DNA from: Acidobacteriota bacterium
GTDB lineage: Bacteria > Acidobacteriota > Terriglobia > Acidiferrales > UBA7541
NCBI GenBank assembly: GCA_013289825.1
Contig: JABCZF010000003.1
Location: 124,001 to 188,000, forward strand
Length of the DNA stretch: 64,000 nt
Reading direction: 5' to 3'
The translations under genes were made by a program, and so were the position numbers. Numbering within the stretch: the stretch's first letter is position 1; the number at the start of each line of letters is the position of its first letter. The notes beneath the pieces are model-generated. The model worked only from the letters and a program-made list of their open reading frames with translations. It searched no databases and was not told the DNA's origin. This document shows positions 8,041 to 16,689 of the stretch, piece after piece.

Positions 8041-10413
8041 ATGTCTTTGAAAATGATACCTCTAGCGCAAACCGAAACACTGATCAAGTTGCCATCTCTG
8101 GTAGTGGAAGAGAAGATGTCACTGACACCTGTGCCGCAACGCTCCGTGCTCCCCAGCCGCATTGCGGTCGTCGGGAACTATCTTCCGAGACGATGCGGAA
8201 TTGCCACATTCACGGCGGATTTATGCGACGCCATACACGGGGAATACGGTGCCACGGAGTTGCTGGCGCTTCCGGTTAACGATACGGAGGAGGGTTATGC
8301 GTATCCCGCCAGAGTGCGCTTTGAGCTTGTTGAGGATAACCTGGCGTCCTACCGGCAAGCCGCGGACTTTCTAAACTTCAGCAACATCGATTTGGTCTGC
8401 CTGCAACACGAATACGGAATCTTTGGAGGACGGGCAGGGGGACATATTCTGGAGCTCCTGCGGCGGCTGCGAATGCCATTCGCAACGACGTTGCACACCG
8501 TCCTGCGCGAGCCAAATGCCGACCAGCTCAGAGTGATGGGGGAAATTGCGACGCTTTCGGACCGCTTGATCGTCATGAGCCAGCAATCCGTGGAGATCCT
8601 GGAGGAAGTGTTTCACGTTCCAGCCGACAAGATCGATCTGATTCCCCATGGCATTCCCGACTTGCCGTTCACCGACCCCAGCTTTTATAAGGACGCGTTC
8701 GGAACGGAGGGAAAAGAGGTTTTGCTGACGTTTGGGCTGCTCTCGCCAAATAAAGGGATAGAAAACGTCATAAAAGCGCTGCCACAAATTCTGGCGCGTC
8801 ACGCCAATGTGGTTTACATGGTTTCCGGCGTAACGCATCCGCATGTTTTGCGGCGGGAAGGCGACAAATACCGGCAGTATTTGCAGAACCTGGCCAAAGA
8901 GCTGGACGTAGAAGGCAAGGTAATCTTCCGCAATCGGTTTGTGAGTCCGCAGGAGATGGTTGAATTGATTGGCGCCGCGGACATTTATATCACGCCATAC
9001 AAACATAAGGCGCAAGTGGTTTCAGGCACGCTGGCGTACGCTCTGAGCGCCGGCAAGGCCATCATCTCGACACCCTATCTGCATGCGGTTGAGCTTCTGG
9101 ATGACGAGCGCGGCGCGCTTGTTCCGTTTGATGATCCGGGAGCGATGGCTGCAAAGACGATTGACCTTCTGGACAGCGGCACAGCAAGGCATGCCATGCG
9201 GAAACGCGCTTATTTATACGCGAGAGACATGGTGTGGAGCCGCGTAGCGCAGAAGTATATGAAGAGTTTCGCACGAATCTACAACGAGCGGTTGCGCACT
9301 CCGCGGGCCACATTTTCGGCGCAAAACACGGAAAAGGCACTGGACCGCCTGCCCGCCATCAAGCTGGATCACCTGTATCGAATGACCGACCATACGGGAA
9401 TGGTGGAGCATGCAGTTTTCGTAGTGCCAAACTATCCGGAGGGCTACTCGACCGATGACAACGCGCGTGCATTGATCGTAACCACACTTTTGGAAGAGAT
9501 TGGGGTTCACGCACCGGCAAACTCGGCGGACCTAGCGTCCCGGTACCTGGCCTTCTTGTGGCATGCGTTTGATCCCGCCACCAAGCGTTTTCGAAATTCC
9601 CTGACTTACGAATGCCAGTGGCATGAGGTTGAAGGATCGGAAGACAGTCATGGACGAGCCGTGTGGGGATTAGGAACAGTTCTCGGGCGATCTAAGAACG
9701 CGGGATTGCGAGGAGCCGCGGGCCGTATGTTTGAACTTGCCGTGCCTGTCGCTGTGGAATTCCGGAGCCCGCGGGCCTGCGCTTTCACGTTGCTGGGACT
9801 GCAGGAATACCTTGATTCGTTTCCCGGGGATCGTGCCGCGCTAGGTGCTTCGGATATGCTGGCCAATCGACTTCTGAATTCCTACCGGGCCCACCGAACC
9901 GATGACTGGAAGTGGTTTGAAAACGGGCTGGCCTATTCCAATGCGCGATTGCCGCAGGCTTTGATACGAGCGGGCGTGCGCGCCGGGAACGAAGAGATGG
10001 TATCCGCGGGACTTGAAGCGTTGGATTGGCTGGCCATGCTGCAGCGGTGCGAGGTGAACGGTCATTTCGTACCCATCGGTTCGGAGGGATTTTATTCCAA
10101 GACCATGGAGAAGGCCCGCTTCGACCAGCAACCGGTGGAAGCCTGCGCGGAAGTGTCGGCGTGCTTAGAAGCCTACCGGGCGACGGGAAAGGGCCGCTGG
10201 CGCAAAGAAGCCTGGTGCGCGTTCAATTGGTTCTTGGGAGACAACGATCTTCAGATCGCACTTTACGATTCGGCCACAGGCGGTTGCAGAGACGGGCTAC
10301 ATCCTGACCGGGCTAACGAAAACCAGGGCGCCGAATCGACTTTGTCCTTTCTGATGGCACTTTTGGAAATGCGTCAGGTGGAAGAATACGACGGTACTGG
10401 GAAACAGATTTGA
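8041..10413 (+). CDS. GT4 glycosyltransferase with C-terminal helical domain
   Basis: A 790-residue two-domain protein. Residues about 40-420 form a GT-B fold glycosyltransferase of family 4. Its N-terminal motif is YLPRRCGIATFTADL, the middle motif LLTFGLLSPNKGIENVIKAL, and the sugar-nucleotide site includes PYKHKAQVVSGTLAYALSAG. Residues about 440-790 look like an all-helical (alpha/alpha toroid) module starting near DHLYRMTDHTGMVEHAV, with STDDNARALIV. This second half is not part of ordinary GT4 enzymes. It is followed after 73 bases by a GH130 enzyme in the same direction, so synthesis and phosphorolysis of a mannose-type glycan is a reasonable inference. Acceptor and donor are unknown. 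It carries no signal peptide and is probably cytoplasmic. Confidence 0.85.
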   Translation: MSLKMIPLAQTETLIKLPSLVVEEKMSLTPVPQRSVLPSRIAVVGNYLPRRCGIATFTADLCDAIHGEYGATELLALPVNDTEEGYAYPARVRFELVEDNLASYRQAADFLNFSNIDLVCLQHEYGIFGGRAGGHILELLRRLRMPFATTLHTVLREPNADQLRVMGEIATLSDRLIVMSQQSVEILEEVFHVPADKIDLIPHGIPDLPFTDPSFYKDAFGTEGKEVLLTFGLLSPNKGIENVIKALPQILARHANVVYMVSGVTHPHVLRREGDKYRQYLQNLAKELDVEGKVIFRNRFVSPQEMVELIGAADIYITPYKHKAQVVSGTLAYALSAGKAIISTPYLHAVELLDDERGALVPFDDPGAMAAKTIDLLDSGTARHAMRKRAYLYARDMVWSRVAQKYMKSFARIYNERLRTPRATFSAQNTEKALDRLPAIKLDHLYRMTDHTGMVEHAVFVVPNYPEGYSTDDNARALIVTTLLEEIGVHAPANSADLASRYLAFLWHAFDPATKRFRNSLTYECQWHEVEGSEDSHGRAVWGLGTVLGRSKNAGLRGAAGRMFELAVPVAVEFRSPRACAFTLLGLQEYLDSFPGDRAALGASDMLANRLLNSYRAHRTDDWKWFENGLAYSNARLPQALIRAGVRAGNEEMVSAGLEALDWLAMLQRCEVNGHFVPIGSEGFYSKTMEKARFDQQPVEACAEVSACLEAYRATGKGRWRKEAWCAFNWFLGDNDLQIALYDSATGGCRDGLHPDRANENQGAESTLSFLMALLEMRQVEEYDGTGKQI

Positions 10414-10486
10414 AGCGCACGGAGCGCTTGCTCTGCCGCTGAAGCAAAATTTGGGAAATCCTTCCACGAACGGAGTCAGGTATTCC

Positions 10487-11473
10487 ATGAACACCACCAC
10501 GTTGGTTCAATATGAAACTTTGTTTGAGCGCCACACGGGTAATCCAATTCTGACGGGAAAGGATTGGCCGTATTCGATCAACAGCGTATTCAATGCCGGC
10601 GCAACGCTTCTGCCGGATGGTTCCACGCTGCTGCTTTGCCGTGTGGAAGATCGCCGCGGGCTGTCACATTTATGCGCGGCGCGTTCGGTGAATGGCGTAG
10701 ACGATTGGCAGATCGATCGCGAACCAACTCTGTTGCCCGACCCGGAGCGATACCCCGAGGAAATCTGGGGCATTGAGGATCCGCGCATTACCTACGTCCC
10801 GGAACTCAAGAAATATGCCGTGGCTTACACCTCGTATTCCCGGGGTGGGCCTGGAGTTTCTCTGGCACTGACGAACGACTTTCGGAGCTTTGAAAGGCTG
10901 GGCGTCGTGATGTCGCCGGACGACAAGGACGCCGCGATTCTGCCGCGAAGGATCGGCGGATTTTGGGCGTTGATCCACCGGCCTATGACGCCGCTGGGAG
11001 CTCATGTGTGGATCTCTTACTCTCCCGATTTGCGCCACTGGGGAAATCACAAGCTTATGCTGGAAGCGCGCCGGGGCGCCTGGTGGGATGCAAACAAGAT
11101 TGGCATGTCGCCGCCGCCGATGGAGACTTCCCGTGGCTGGCTTATGATCTACCACGGCGTGCGAAGGACGCCTTCGAGTTCGATCTATCGGCTGGGTTTA
11201 GCCCTCTTCGATAGCGAGGAGCCGGAAAAATGCCTGATACGCGGAGATTCCTGGATGTTTGCTCCGGAGGAGGATTACGAACGCCAGGGAGATGTGCAGG
11301 ATGTTGTTTTCCCTTGCGGCTATACGGTGGCGTCTGATGGGGACACTATCAATCTGTATTACGGCGCGGCGGATTCAAGCATTGCTTTGGCGCACGGTAG
11401 TATACGAGCCTTGCTAAGCTGGCTGGATGCCAATGGGCATTCGGAACACGGAAACGACCGGCGTCATAGGTGA
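10487..11473 (+). CDS. GH130-family glycoside phosphorylase/hydrolase
   Basis: A 328-residue five-bladed propeller-type enzyme of family GH130, whose members phosphorolyse beta-mannosides to mannose 1-phosphate. Seen directly: the entry motif NPILTGKDWPYSINSVFNAG, the catalytic-region motif GIEDPRIT, KDAAILPRRIGG, and NKIGMSPPPMETSRGWLMIY with the conserved Pro-Pro loop. The ATG at 10487 is preferred over a TTG twelve codons earlier because the protein then begins MNTTTLVQYETLFERH, in line with family length. It is cytoplasmic and paired with the GT4 gene. Whether the substrate is beta-1,2- or beta-1,4-mannoside cannot be read from sequence alone. Confidence 0.85.
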   Translation: MNTTTLVQYETLFERHTGNPILTGKDWPYSINSVFNAGATLLPDGSTLLLCRVEDRRGLSHLCAARSVNGVDDWQIDREPTLLPDPERYPEEIWGIEDPRITYVPELKKYAVAYTSYSRGGPGVSLALTNDFRSFERLGVVMSPDDKDAAILPRRIGGFWALIHRPMTPLGAHVWISYSPDLRHWGNHKLMLEARRGAWWDANKIGMSPPPMETSRGWLMIYHGVRRTPSSSIYRLGLALFDSEEPEKCLIRGDSWMFAPEEDYERQGDVQDVVFPCGYTVASDGDTINLYYGAADSSIALAHGSIRALLSWLDANGHSEHGNDRRHR

Positions 11474-11845
11474 TTTTCAGGCGAAGTGAGAGCGCGTGGT
11501 GGATAGTGAGTAGCGAGAATTCCTTTTTGTCGTAAGACACGCCAGGGCCGGTCCTGTGGGTGAGGAAAGCCTGGTCAACCATAACCCGGCGCAGCAGGTT
11601 CATTCTAAAGACAGCCGGAGCACCTTTAGGAACGATGTGCACGTTCGAGTCAACTCCAGCTCCAGCGGCCGCAGCCTAGGCGTAAGCCACAAACACAGCG
11701 CCTAATTGGCCATTACCTCTTCGTTCAGTCCGCTTCATCATCGCACCAAAAAAAGACCAAGATACTGAGGACGACGCGGAAAGCGATGGCTGTGCCGGAG
11801 TGTGTCGACATAGATGTCTGAGGGACACCCAGCCCATCGTGGTTG
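11474..11845. other. Intergenic stretch with no supported gene
   Basis: This stretch follows the GH130 stop and precedes the decayed transposase. Short frames exist on both strands but have no ribosome site, no family resemblance and unstable composition. It may be flanking debris of the insertion; no element ends were recognised. Confidence 0.4.
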
Positions 11846-12410
11846 TCAGAAATGGGATGATTGCCAATGCTGAGTAGCCCAGACAGCAGAAGTAAGATCT
11901 GGGAGCCGCTGGATCTGAAGTTCGGCAAGGCCGGGGAGAACCGCGGCCAGATAGTCGCCGACGGGGATGCTGATACGGCGACAGGATTGGACGACGCAGA
12001 GGATGGCAGCGACCTAAGGCGCCGCAGGGCGTCTAGAGTTTTCCTCGAGGTTGTTGCTCAGTTCGAGTTCCGGGTATTCCAGGAAGCTTGTGAGTTTCGG
12101 CCAAGCGCCCGCGCGTAGTTCGCGGCCTTGGCCAGGGCGCTGGCGGGCAAGGACGCCGTACGTGCTGCGGTAATTGCGGCTTTGCTCTCCGCAAGTAACG
12201 CAGGAGCTTGTTTGCTGCTTAGGACGTGGCGCGCGGCGTGGTCCAGATTCGCCATGCGCGGCTTCGGAATCGATGGCAAACAACTCATCGATGAGCCTGC
12301 CAATGCGCACCGCCCGGCATATTGAAGATGCAACTTCACCGCTTCCATGAATTTTCTTCGCGCATGCGCCAACCGGCCGCGTGCAGCATCCTGGGCTCGT
12401 GCTGGCCAGG
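11846..12410 (-). mobile_element. Decayed IS66-family transposase (3' part only)
   Basis: Scattered over different minus-strand frames are successive parts of an IS66 transposase. They appear in the right order: EPRMLHAAGW, then AHARRKFMEAVKLHLQYAGR, then AITAARTASLPASALAKAAN, then FLEYPELELSNNLEENSRRP, then IPVGDYLAAVLPGLAELQIQ and LTSAVWAT. In intact IS66 proteins these run without interruption (GC-AHARRKF to SNNLAENSMRP to DYLAAVLPG). At least three frameshifts separate them, so the gene is dead. The N-terminal half and terminal repeats were not found. It marks an old insertion between the GH130 and SYLF genes. Confidence 0.82.
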
Positions 12411-12731
12411 GTAGTTTCGCGCTAATGCTCCAGCATTAAAAAGTTAAAGAGCCCAGCGCCGCCAATGGGCGAGCGGGCGGAGGTTAACTTCGTTTGAAAA
12501 TTACTTCCAGCGGGAATTTAATGCGTCTGAAGGACTTAGTGGTTCACGATGGGCGACAATTTAGGGATTCCGGTTATCAAATCCTTTCCGCGCGTGGGGG
12601 CTGTCGCAAGCAGATGATCTCTAGACGCCAAAGGCCGGACTGCAAAGTCTGGTTCAAGCAGCCTGCTTTGTAGAGGGTCTTTGTCGAGGGCCCAGCGGAG
12701 CGGGCCGCCCAACAGCCTGGTGATGAAGAAG
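12411..12731. other. Non-coding stretch beside the IS66 remnant
   Basis: No gene, tRNA or recognisable element end is visible. The composition is slightly more AT-rich than the flanking genes. It could hold further eroded transposon sequence. Confidence 0.35.
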
Positions 12732-12770
12732 GCCAGTTTGCCGGGAGGAGAAAACTTCCGGCGAACTGGC
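12732..12770 (-). terminator. Hairpin downstream of the SYLF gene
   Basis: GCCAGTTTGCCGG (12732-12744) pairs with CCGGCGAACTGGC (12758-12770) across a 13-base loop, with one G-U type mismatch in 13 pairs. On the minus strand it starts 8 bases after the SYLF stop and is followed by CCTTCTTCATC, a weak T-rich tail. A likely transcription terminator. Confidence 0.6.
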
Positions 12771-12778
12771 CCTTGGAG

Positions 12779-13498
12779 TTAACGAGAATTCGAAGCTGCG
12801 TGCTCCGATTCGTTGCGGGGTGCGCTCTTGTCGAGAACCTTGACGAGGTGACGGCCGGTCTCCGGCACGCCGGTATGTTCGCCACGGACAATCTCACTAG
12901 CCTTCATGGGGTGACCATATACGTCTGCGCTGGCATCATCGTCGGGGCGAATGGTGGAGCCTTCGAGTGAAATGCCCGCAAACACGCCGCGTGAACGGGA
13001 GTAGCTGAGGATTTCAGCCTTCATCCAAGCGTCGGTGGCTGCGGAAGCATCACGGCCCAAAGGACCCGCGGCAACGGAAGCGTCTCCGCCCAACTTAACC
13101 TTGCTGCTGAGAATCGAGTTCATCCCGCTGTCATTCATGACCAGCAAGATCAAGTCTGTTGCTTCGCCGCCGATCTGGAAGCCGACGCTGGCGCCTTCGA
13201 GGGCGTACATCGCCGGGGCTCCCCAGGGGCCACGGAAGTGCTGACCGGTGCGGCACACCATCGCGCCGCGCCCATAGTCTGCGCCGACTCCAAAAGCCAG
13301 CTTTTTGACGGAAGGGATGACGATGACACACTCGGCCTTTTCCAAAAGGTCATGAGGAATGTTGTCCGGGATGTTGAGGACTTCCTGCATGACGACGCCA
13401 CACTCTTCGAGGCGTTTTTGTTCCTTGTTCAGTTGCCTGGCGTAAACGACACCGGCCGCCAGAGTAAGACATGCTGCGGTAACCATAAATTTCTTCAT
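12779..13498 (-). CDS. Exported SYLF-domain (YSC84-like) lipid-binding protein
   Basis: A 239-residue exported protein of the SYLF/YSC84 family, whose members bind phosphoinositides or other lipids in eukaryotes and have an unclear envelope role in bacteria. The start at MKKFMVTAAC has a strong GGAGG site 6 bases upstream and gives a signal peptide ending near VVYARQ. The SYLF core is visible in ECVIVIPSVKKLAFGVGADY, GAPAMYALEGASVGFQIGGE, ATDLILLVMN and RDASAATDAWMKAEILSYSR, followed by GVFAGISLEG. It is the last gene of a leftward cluster of envelope proteins and has a hairpin after its stop. Confidence 0.92.
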   Translation of the reverse strand: MKKFMVTAACLTLAAGVVYARQLNKEQKRLEECGVVMQEVLNIPDNIPHDLLEKAECVIVIPSVKKLAFGVGADYGRGAMVCRTGQHFRGPWGAPAMYALEGASVGFQIGGEATDLILLVMNDSGMNSILSSKVKLGGDASVAAGPLGRDASAATDAWMKAEILSYSRSRGVFAGISLEGSTIRPDDDASADVYGHPMKASEIVRGEHTGVPETGRHLVKVLDKSAPRNESEHAASNSR

Positions 13499-13637
13499 TG
13501 CTGACCTCCAAGGTCTAAACATCTTCTGCTGGCTGTTTGGTTCAAAAAATCTTGATTGAAGAACCTTCAACACAATTGCATTTGCGAGAGGGTGATGCGT
13601 TACCCGACTCTCAGGCGGGCGTTGCTGCAATTTTTAG

Positions 13638-13862
13638 TTAAGAACTTTTCTTGCCCCCAACGGCCAATAAGACAATTCCGGCTACGAGGGCGAGTCCCCC
13701 GACGATGGGGGAAATCGGAACTCGGTCCTGAGTTTCCGTCGTGACATGCATTGGTCCCACATCCAATACATGTTCGTGACGGGTATAGGAGAAACCCTGG
13801 TAGGCAAGTGCCAGAGCACCAAGAACCACCAAGACAATTCCGGCTAGAAAGATCGGCTTCAT
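13638..13862 (-). CDS. Small two-helix membrane protein, DUF3185-like
   Basis: A 74-residue protein with a membrane segment at about 5-22 (FLAGIVLVVLGALALAYQGF) and another at about 52-70 (IVGGLALVAGIVLLAVGGKK). Between them is a polar loop with HVLDVGPMHVTTETQDRVPI. This hairpin layout resembles DUF3185-type small inner-membrane proteins common near stress genes. The ATG overlaps the stop codon of the upstream 57-residue gene (ATGA), implying coupled translation. Function unknown. Confidence 0.75.
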   Translation of the reverse strand: MKPIFLAGIVLVVLGALALAYQGFSYTRHEHVLDVGPMHVTTETQDRVPISPIVGGLALVAGIVLLAVGGKKSS

Positions 13863-14032
13863 ACTTTAGACTTCCGAGTCAAGAGGCTGTCCTTTGGCCC
13901 CGAGCGACTCTGAATAAAGAGATCAAAGCGGCCAAAATAAAAAAAGTTGCCTAAGAAAGCAGCGCGTAAATAGAATCCGGCTAAGCTCAAGAAGCACAGG
14001 ACCACCAGGATCGCAGAATAGGTCCAGAGCAC
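13859..14032 (-). CDS. 57-residue single-span membrane protein
   Basis: The gene encodes 57 residues beginning VLWTYSAILVVLCFLSLAGF, one hydrophobic segment followed by YLRAAFLGNFFYFGRFDLF and a basic tail ending LLTRKSKV. The GTG start is supported by GGAG 5 bases upstream. The stop TGA overlaps the ATG of the following small membrane protein gene as ATGA. Site, coupling and membrane-like composition together make this a probable real gene, although short. No family recognised. Confidence 0.6.
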   Translation of the reverse strand: MLWTYSAILVVLCFLSLAGFYLRAAFLGNFFYFGRFDLFIQSRSGPKDSLLTRKSKV

Positions 14033-14288
14033 GTGAACTCCGCTTTACTTTTTCCGTGTTGAGGGTTTGAAGCCGAGGCCATTAGGCAGAAACGAAATGG
14101 GCGGATCCACGAAACAACGCTCCAGCTACCCTGTAGGAAGGAATGTTAGACGAATTGAGATGGCGCTGTCTGTCCAGTAGTGCACAGCTTGGTTTGCCGT
14201 TCGGAATTGGAAGTTGAGGCCAGTAAGAAGCAAAATGGGGGCGCGGGCGATGAATTGCGGCTTCCGTGAAGAATTCCAGGAATTTCAT

Positions 14289-14918
14289 CTAGGGGATGGC
14301 GTGCGGTTCTGGGGCTGGGGAGAGCAGTTCGCGGGCGCGGACGACAAAGCGGCTGGGGGCTGAGCCTATGTAGTCAAACGGGAAGCAAGTGATCAGTGTT
14401 AGCGTGCGGCCGTCGGACGAGGCTAAGACGCCCACCTCGCTGGCTGCCACGACGGCGGTCGATTCGACAACATATTGAAAAGCTCCATCGCTGGTTTTGA
14501 AAGTGATCGCGTCACCCAAACGAATATTTCGGAGCGGGCGGAAAAAGGTGTCGCGGTGACCGGCGAGAGCAACGTTGCCTGGTTTGCCCGGCAAGGCTGT
14601 TTCGGGTATATGGCCGACGGCGCGGCGCAAAATCGTGTGCGAGGAACCCTGAACGACGATAGCTTTCAGGTGCAGACGGCGAACCTGGATCTCACCGATC
14701 ACGCCGCCCTCTACAAGGGGAGGAGACGGAGTTTCGCCGGGACTTGCATTTTCGAACTTTGATTGTTCGTAGGCTTGATAGGAATCCGCGTCCAGGACGA
14801 CGTAGCCAGCATAGCAGAGGGCCAGGATGCCGAGGGCCAGAAAAAAGTAGGTGGCCGCGCGCAAGATTGCGGTGGTGATTCGCCGGGGCCGAACAGCGGC
14901 GCGGAGCGCTGGTTTCAT
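14289..14918 (-). CDS. Class D sortase
   Basis: A 209-residue sortase transpeptidase, a membrane-anchored cysteine enzyme that cleaves LPxT-type sorting motifs. One N-terminal membrane anchor spans about 22-42. The catalytic residues are all in place: His121 in ALAGHRDTFF, Cys178 in LTLITCFPFDYIG and Arg190 in APSRFVV. The TLITC active site and short length place it in class D. Its start overlaps the stop of the VWA gene (ATGA), and a protein with an LPQTA tail lies directly upstream of that, so this enzyme very likely processes it. Sortases are unusual in diderms; here there is no Gram-positive wall, so the acceptor is unknown. Confidence 0.92.
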   Translation of the reverse strand: MKPALRAAVRPRRITTAILRAATYFFLALGILALCYAGYVVLDADSYQAYEQSKFENASPGETPSPPLVEGGVIGEIQVRRLHLKAIVVQGSSHTILRRAVGHIPETALPGKPGNVALAGHRDTFFRPLRNIRLGDAITFKTSDGAFQYVVESTAVVAASEVGVLASSDGRTLTLITCFPFDYIGSAPSRFVVRARELLSPAPEPHAIP

Positions 14919-15898
14919 GATGCGTCCTTGTCGGAGTGCGGGGGAGGCTGGCCGGCAAAATAACCGGGCCGATGGCGGACGTGAAGATTGCTGCGACCGG
15001 GGGCAGACACTTTCACTTGTATTTTTCTGAAGGAAGCGTCGGTGGATTGTTTTTCTGGCGCGAAGCCGAGGGTGTATTGATCGCGCAGGTCGCGGGCGAT
15101 AAGCGCGGAGATGCTGGCGATGGTTTCCGCAGAGCGCGGGAAGTAGGAGATGCCACCGGTGCTTTTGCTGAGGCGGCGAAGGACGCCGGGATTCTCCTCC
15201 TGGCCTTCGCCCTGAAGCACGATGGAGTAAATCATTACTCCCGAGCGTTGCGCGAGAGCGAGGACCTGCGAAAACTTTTGATGGCTGGCATTATCGCCGC
15301 CGTCGCTGACGATGATCAGGGCTTTTTTCTCGCAATGGCCGAAACGCAAATGTTTGAGGCCCTCGGCCACCGCGTCATACAGGGCGGTGCGCCCGCGAGC
15401 GGAAACCGCCGCGATGGCGGTCTCGAGATCTTTGGCGTTGTGGGTGAAAGGCTTTCCGCCGAGGATTTGCAACCAAACGTCATCATTGAAGTCCACGACG
15501 AACATTTCGTCTTGAGGATTGCTGGAATGCGCGAAGGCGGAAACGGCGGCGGACACTTCGGCGAGCTTGGGAGCCATGCTGCGGCTGTGGTCAACGACCA
15601 GGCCAACGGTAACGGGGGCGTCTTCTCGTTCAAAGAGAGTGAGTTTTTGCGGGCGGCCGTCTTCGAAGACGCGGAAGTCTCCGAGGTTCAATCCCGAGAC
15701 GACAATTCCCCGGGCGTCGGTGACCCGAACAGGAAGTTCAACTAGTTCCGCGCGCACCGAAATAATCGAAGGAGCAGCGTCCGGAGGCGATTGTTGGGAT
15801 TTCGAAAGGCTCCCAGCAGTGGAAAAGAGTAGAAGGACGGCGAGAGGATAGCACCAAGGGAGCAGAGAGAAGTGGGGCGGTCGAAGGGTCGGCGTCAC
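14915..15898 (-). CDS. VWFA-related secreted protein, coupled to sortase
   Basis: A 327-residue exported protein. A GTG start is chosen because AAGGAG stands 8 bases upstream; it gives a signal peptide around residues 12-34 (LAVLLLFSTAGSLSKSQ). A beta-rich segment (about 44-92, LNLGDFRVFEDGRPQKL) precedes a von Willebrand A domain. Its MIDAS starts DHSRSM at 103-108, and GRTALYDAV and IIVSDGGDNAS supply the other metal-site loops. This is the VWFA-related domain type common in Acidobacteriota. The C-terminus ends in a beta-sandwich-like segment with no sorting motif of its own. Four-base overlap with the sortase gene. Probably an adhesion or assembly partner of the sortase system, which is inference. 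Confidence 0.88.
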   Translation of the reverse strand: MTPTLRPPHFSLLPWCYPLAVLLLFSTAGSLSKSQQSPPDAAPSIISVRAELVELPVRVTDARGIVVSGLNLGDFRVFEDGRPQKLTLFEREDAPVTVGLVVDHSRSMAPKLAEVSAAVSAFAHSSNPQDEMFVVDFNDDVWLQILGGKPFTHNAKDLETAIAAVSARGRTALYDAVAEGLKHLRFGHCEKKALIIVSDGGDNASHQKFSQVLALAQRSGVMIYSIVLQGEGQEENPGVLRRLSKSTGGISYFPRSAETIASISALIARDLRDQYTLGFAPEKQSTDASFRKIQVKVSAPGRSNLHVRHRPGYFAGQPPPHSDKDAS

Positions 15899-15972
15899 TG
15901 GCAAATCTCCTTGCGCCGCGGGATAAAGTAGCCCGCGGCGCACTGGAGTTTCACTGCAATTAGGAATGGGCC

Positions 15973-16689
15973 TTAGCTCGAGAAGCGCTTGAGAAGAAGC
16001 GCAGCGCCGAGTGAAACCACGCCGAGCAGCGCAATTAGAGGAAGCTGGCTGGCGGTTTGCGGCAATTGCTGAGTTTCTGCAACGGGCGCTGGAGCGGTTT
16101 CCACAACAGGTGCCGGAGTAGTTGCGGCGACTGGTGCGGGAGCGGTTTCCTGAACGACTGGAGTGACTTGGATCGCTTCGGCTACTGGCTCTTCCTTCTG
16201 GTCGGGAGTTTCCGCGACGATGGGGGCCACTTTCAGATCCGTATTGTCGGCGGCGAGTGCGGGAACTGGTTCTTTCGCTAGCAAGGCAAGTTCGATAGCG
16301 CGCTGCTTCGGGTAAACGAATTCCTGGCCGAAGTTATCGCCGGGATAAAACCATCCCTTGAGAGCTTCCGGATTGTCGCCCGAGCGCTCTGCGAACTTGA
16401 CGACAGTGTCGCCGGTCGGTTTGAGCCGGTAGTTGTTGATCGCCAGGACCGTAGTGATGATGTGTGAGCCGTCGGCGTCGAAAATCTGAACGATGTGGCG
16501 GTCGGAAGGCGAATCGAGCAGGACGAAGGTGTAGGTTCCGGCAGGCAGAATCTGCCCGGGGACTTCTACAGGTTGACTAAAAGTCAGTATGGTTTTTTTG
16601 TTCCACTCATCAGCACGAGCGCCAGGAGCTAAGGTGGCGCCGAGCAGTGTGAGTGCAAACACTGCGAAAATTGTCTTTACGAACTTCAT
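15973..16689 (-). CDS. Predicted sortase substrate with LPQTA sorting signal
   Basis: A 238-residue exported protein. A signal peptide (to about residue 26, PGARADEW) is followed by a globular domain of about 115 residues (ILTFSQPVEVPGQILPAGTY, then GWFYPGDNFGQEFVYPKQRA) that is frequent in Acidobacteriota with no known function. A Pro/Ala/Val-rich spacer with the repeat APAPV-ET covers about 175-205. The end is a textbook tripartite sorting signal: LPQTA at 209-213, a hydrophobic span LPLIALLGVVSLGAALLL, and KRFSS. A strong GGAGG site precedes the ATG. It lies 74 bases upstream of the VWA-sortase pair and is the obvious substrate, with Ala at the fifth motif position instead of Gly. Confidence 0.85.
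   Translation of the reverse strand: MKFVKTIFAVFALTLLGATLAPGARADEWNKKTILTFSQPVEVPGQILPAGTYTFVLLDSPSDRHIVQIFDADGSHIITTVLAINNYRLKPTGDTVVKFAERSGDNPEALKGWFYPGDNFGQEFVYPKQRAIELALLAKEPVPALAADNTDLKVAPIVAETPDQKEEPVAEAIQVTPVVQETAPAPVAATTPAPVVETAPAPVAETQQLPQTASQLPLIALLGVVSLGAALLLKRFSS

Noticed and set aside
11349..11642. Minus-strand frame of 97 codons overlapping the GH130 end
   Set aside because: No ribosome site, no family resemblance, and half of it is antisense to GH130.
14082..14288. 68-codon frame ahead of the sortase stop
   Set aside because: No ribosome site and no ordered hydrophobic or charged pattern; less convincing than the 57-residue gene beside it.
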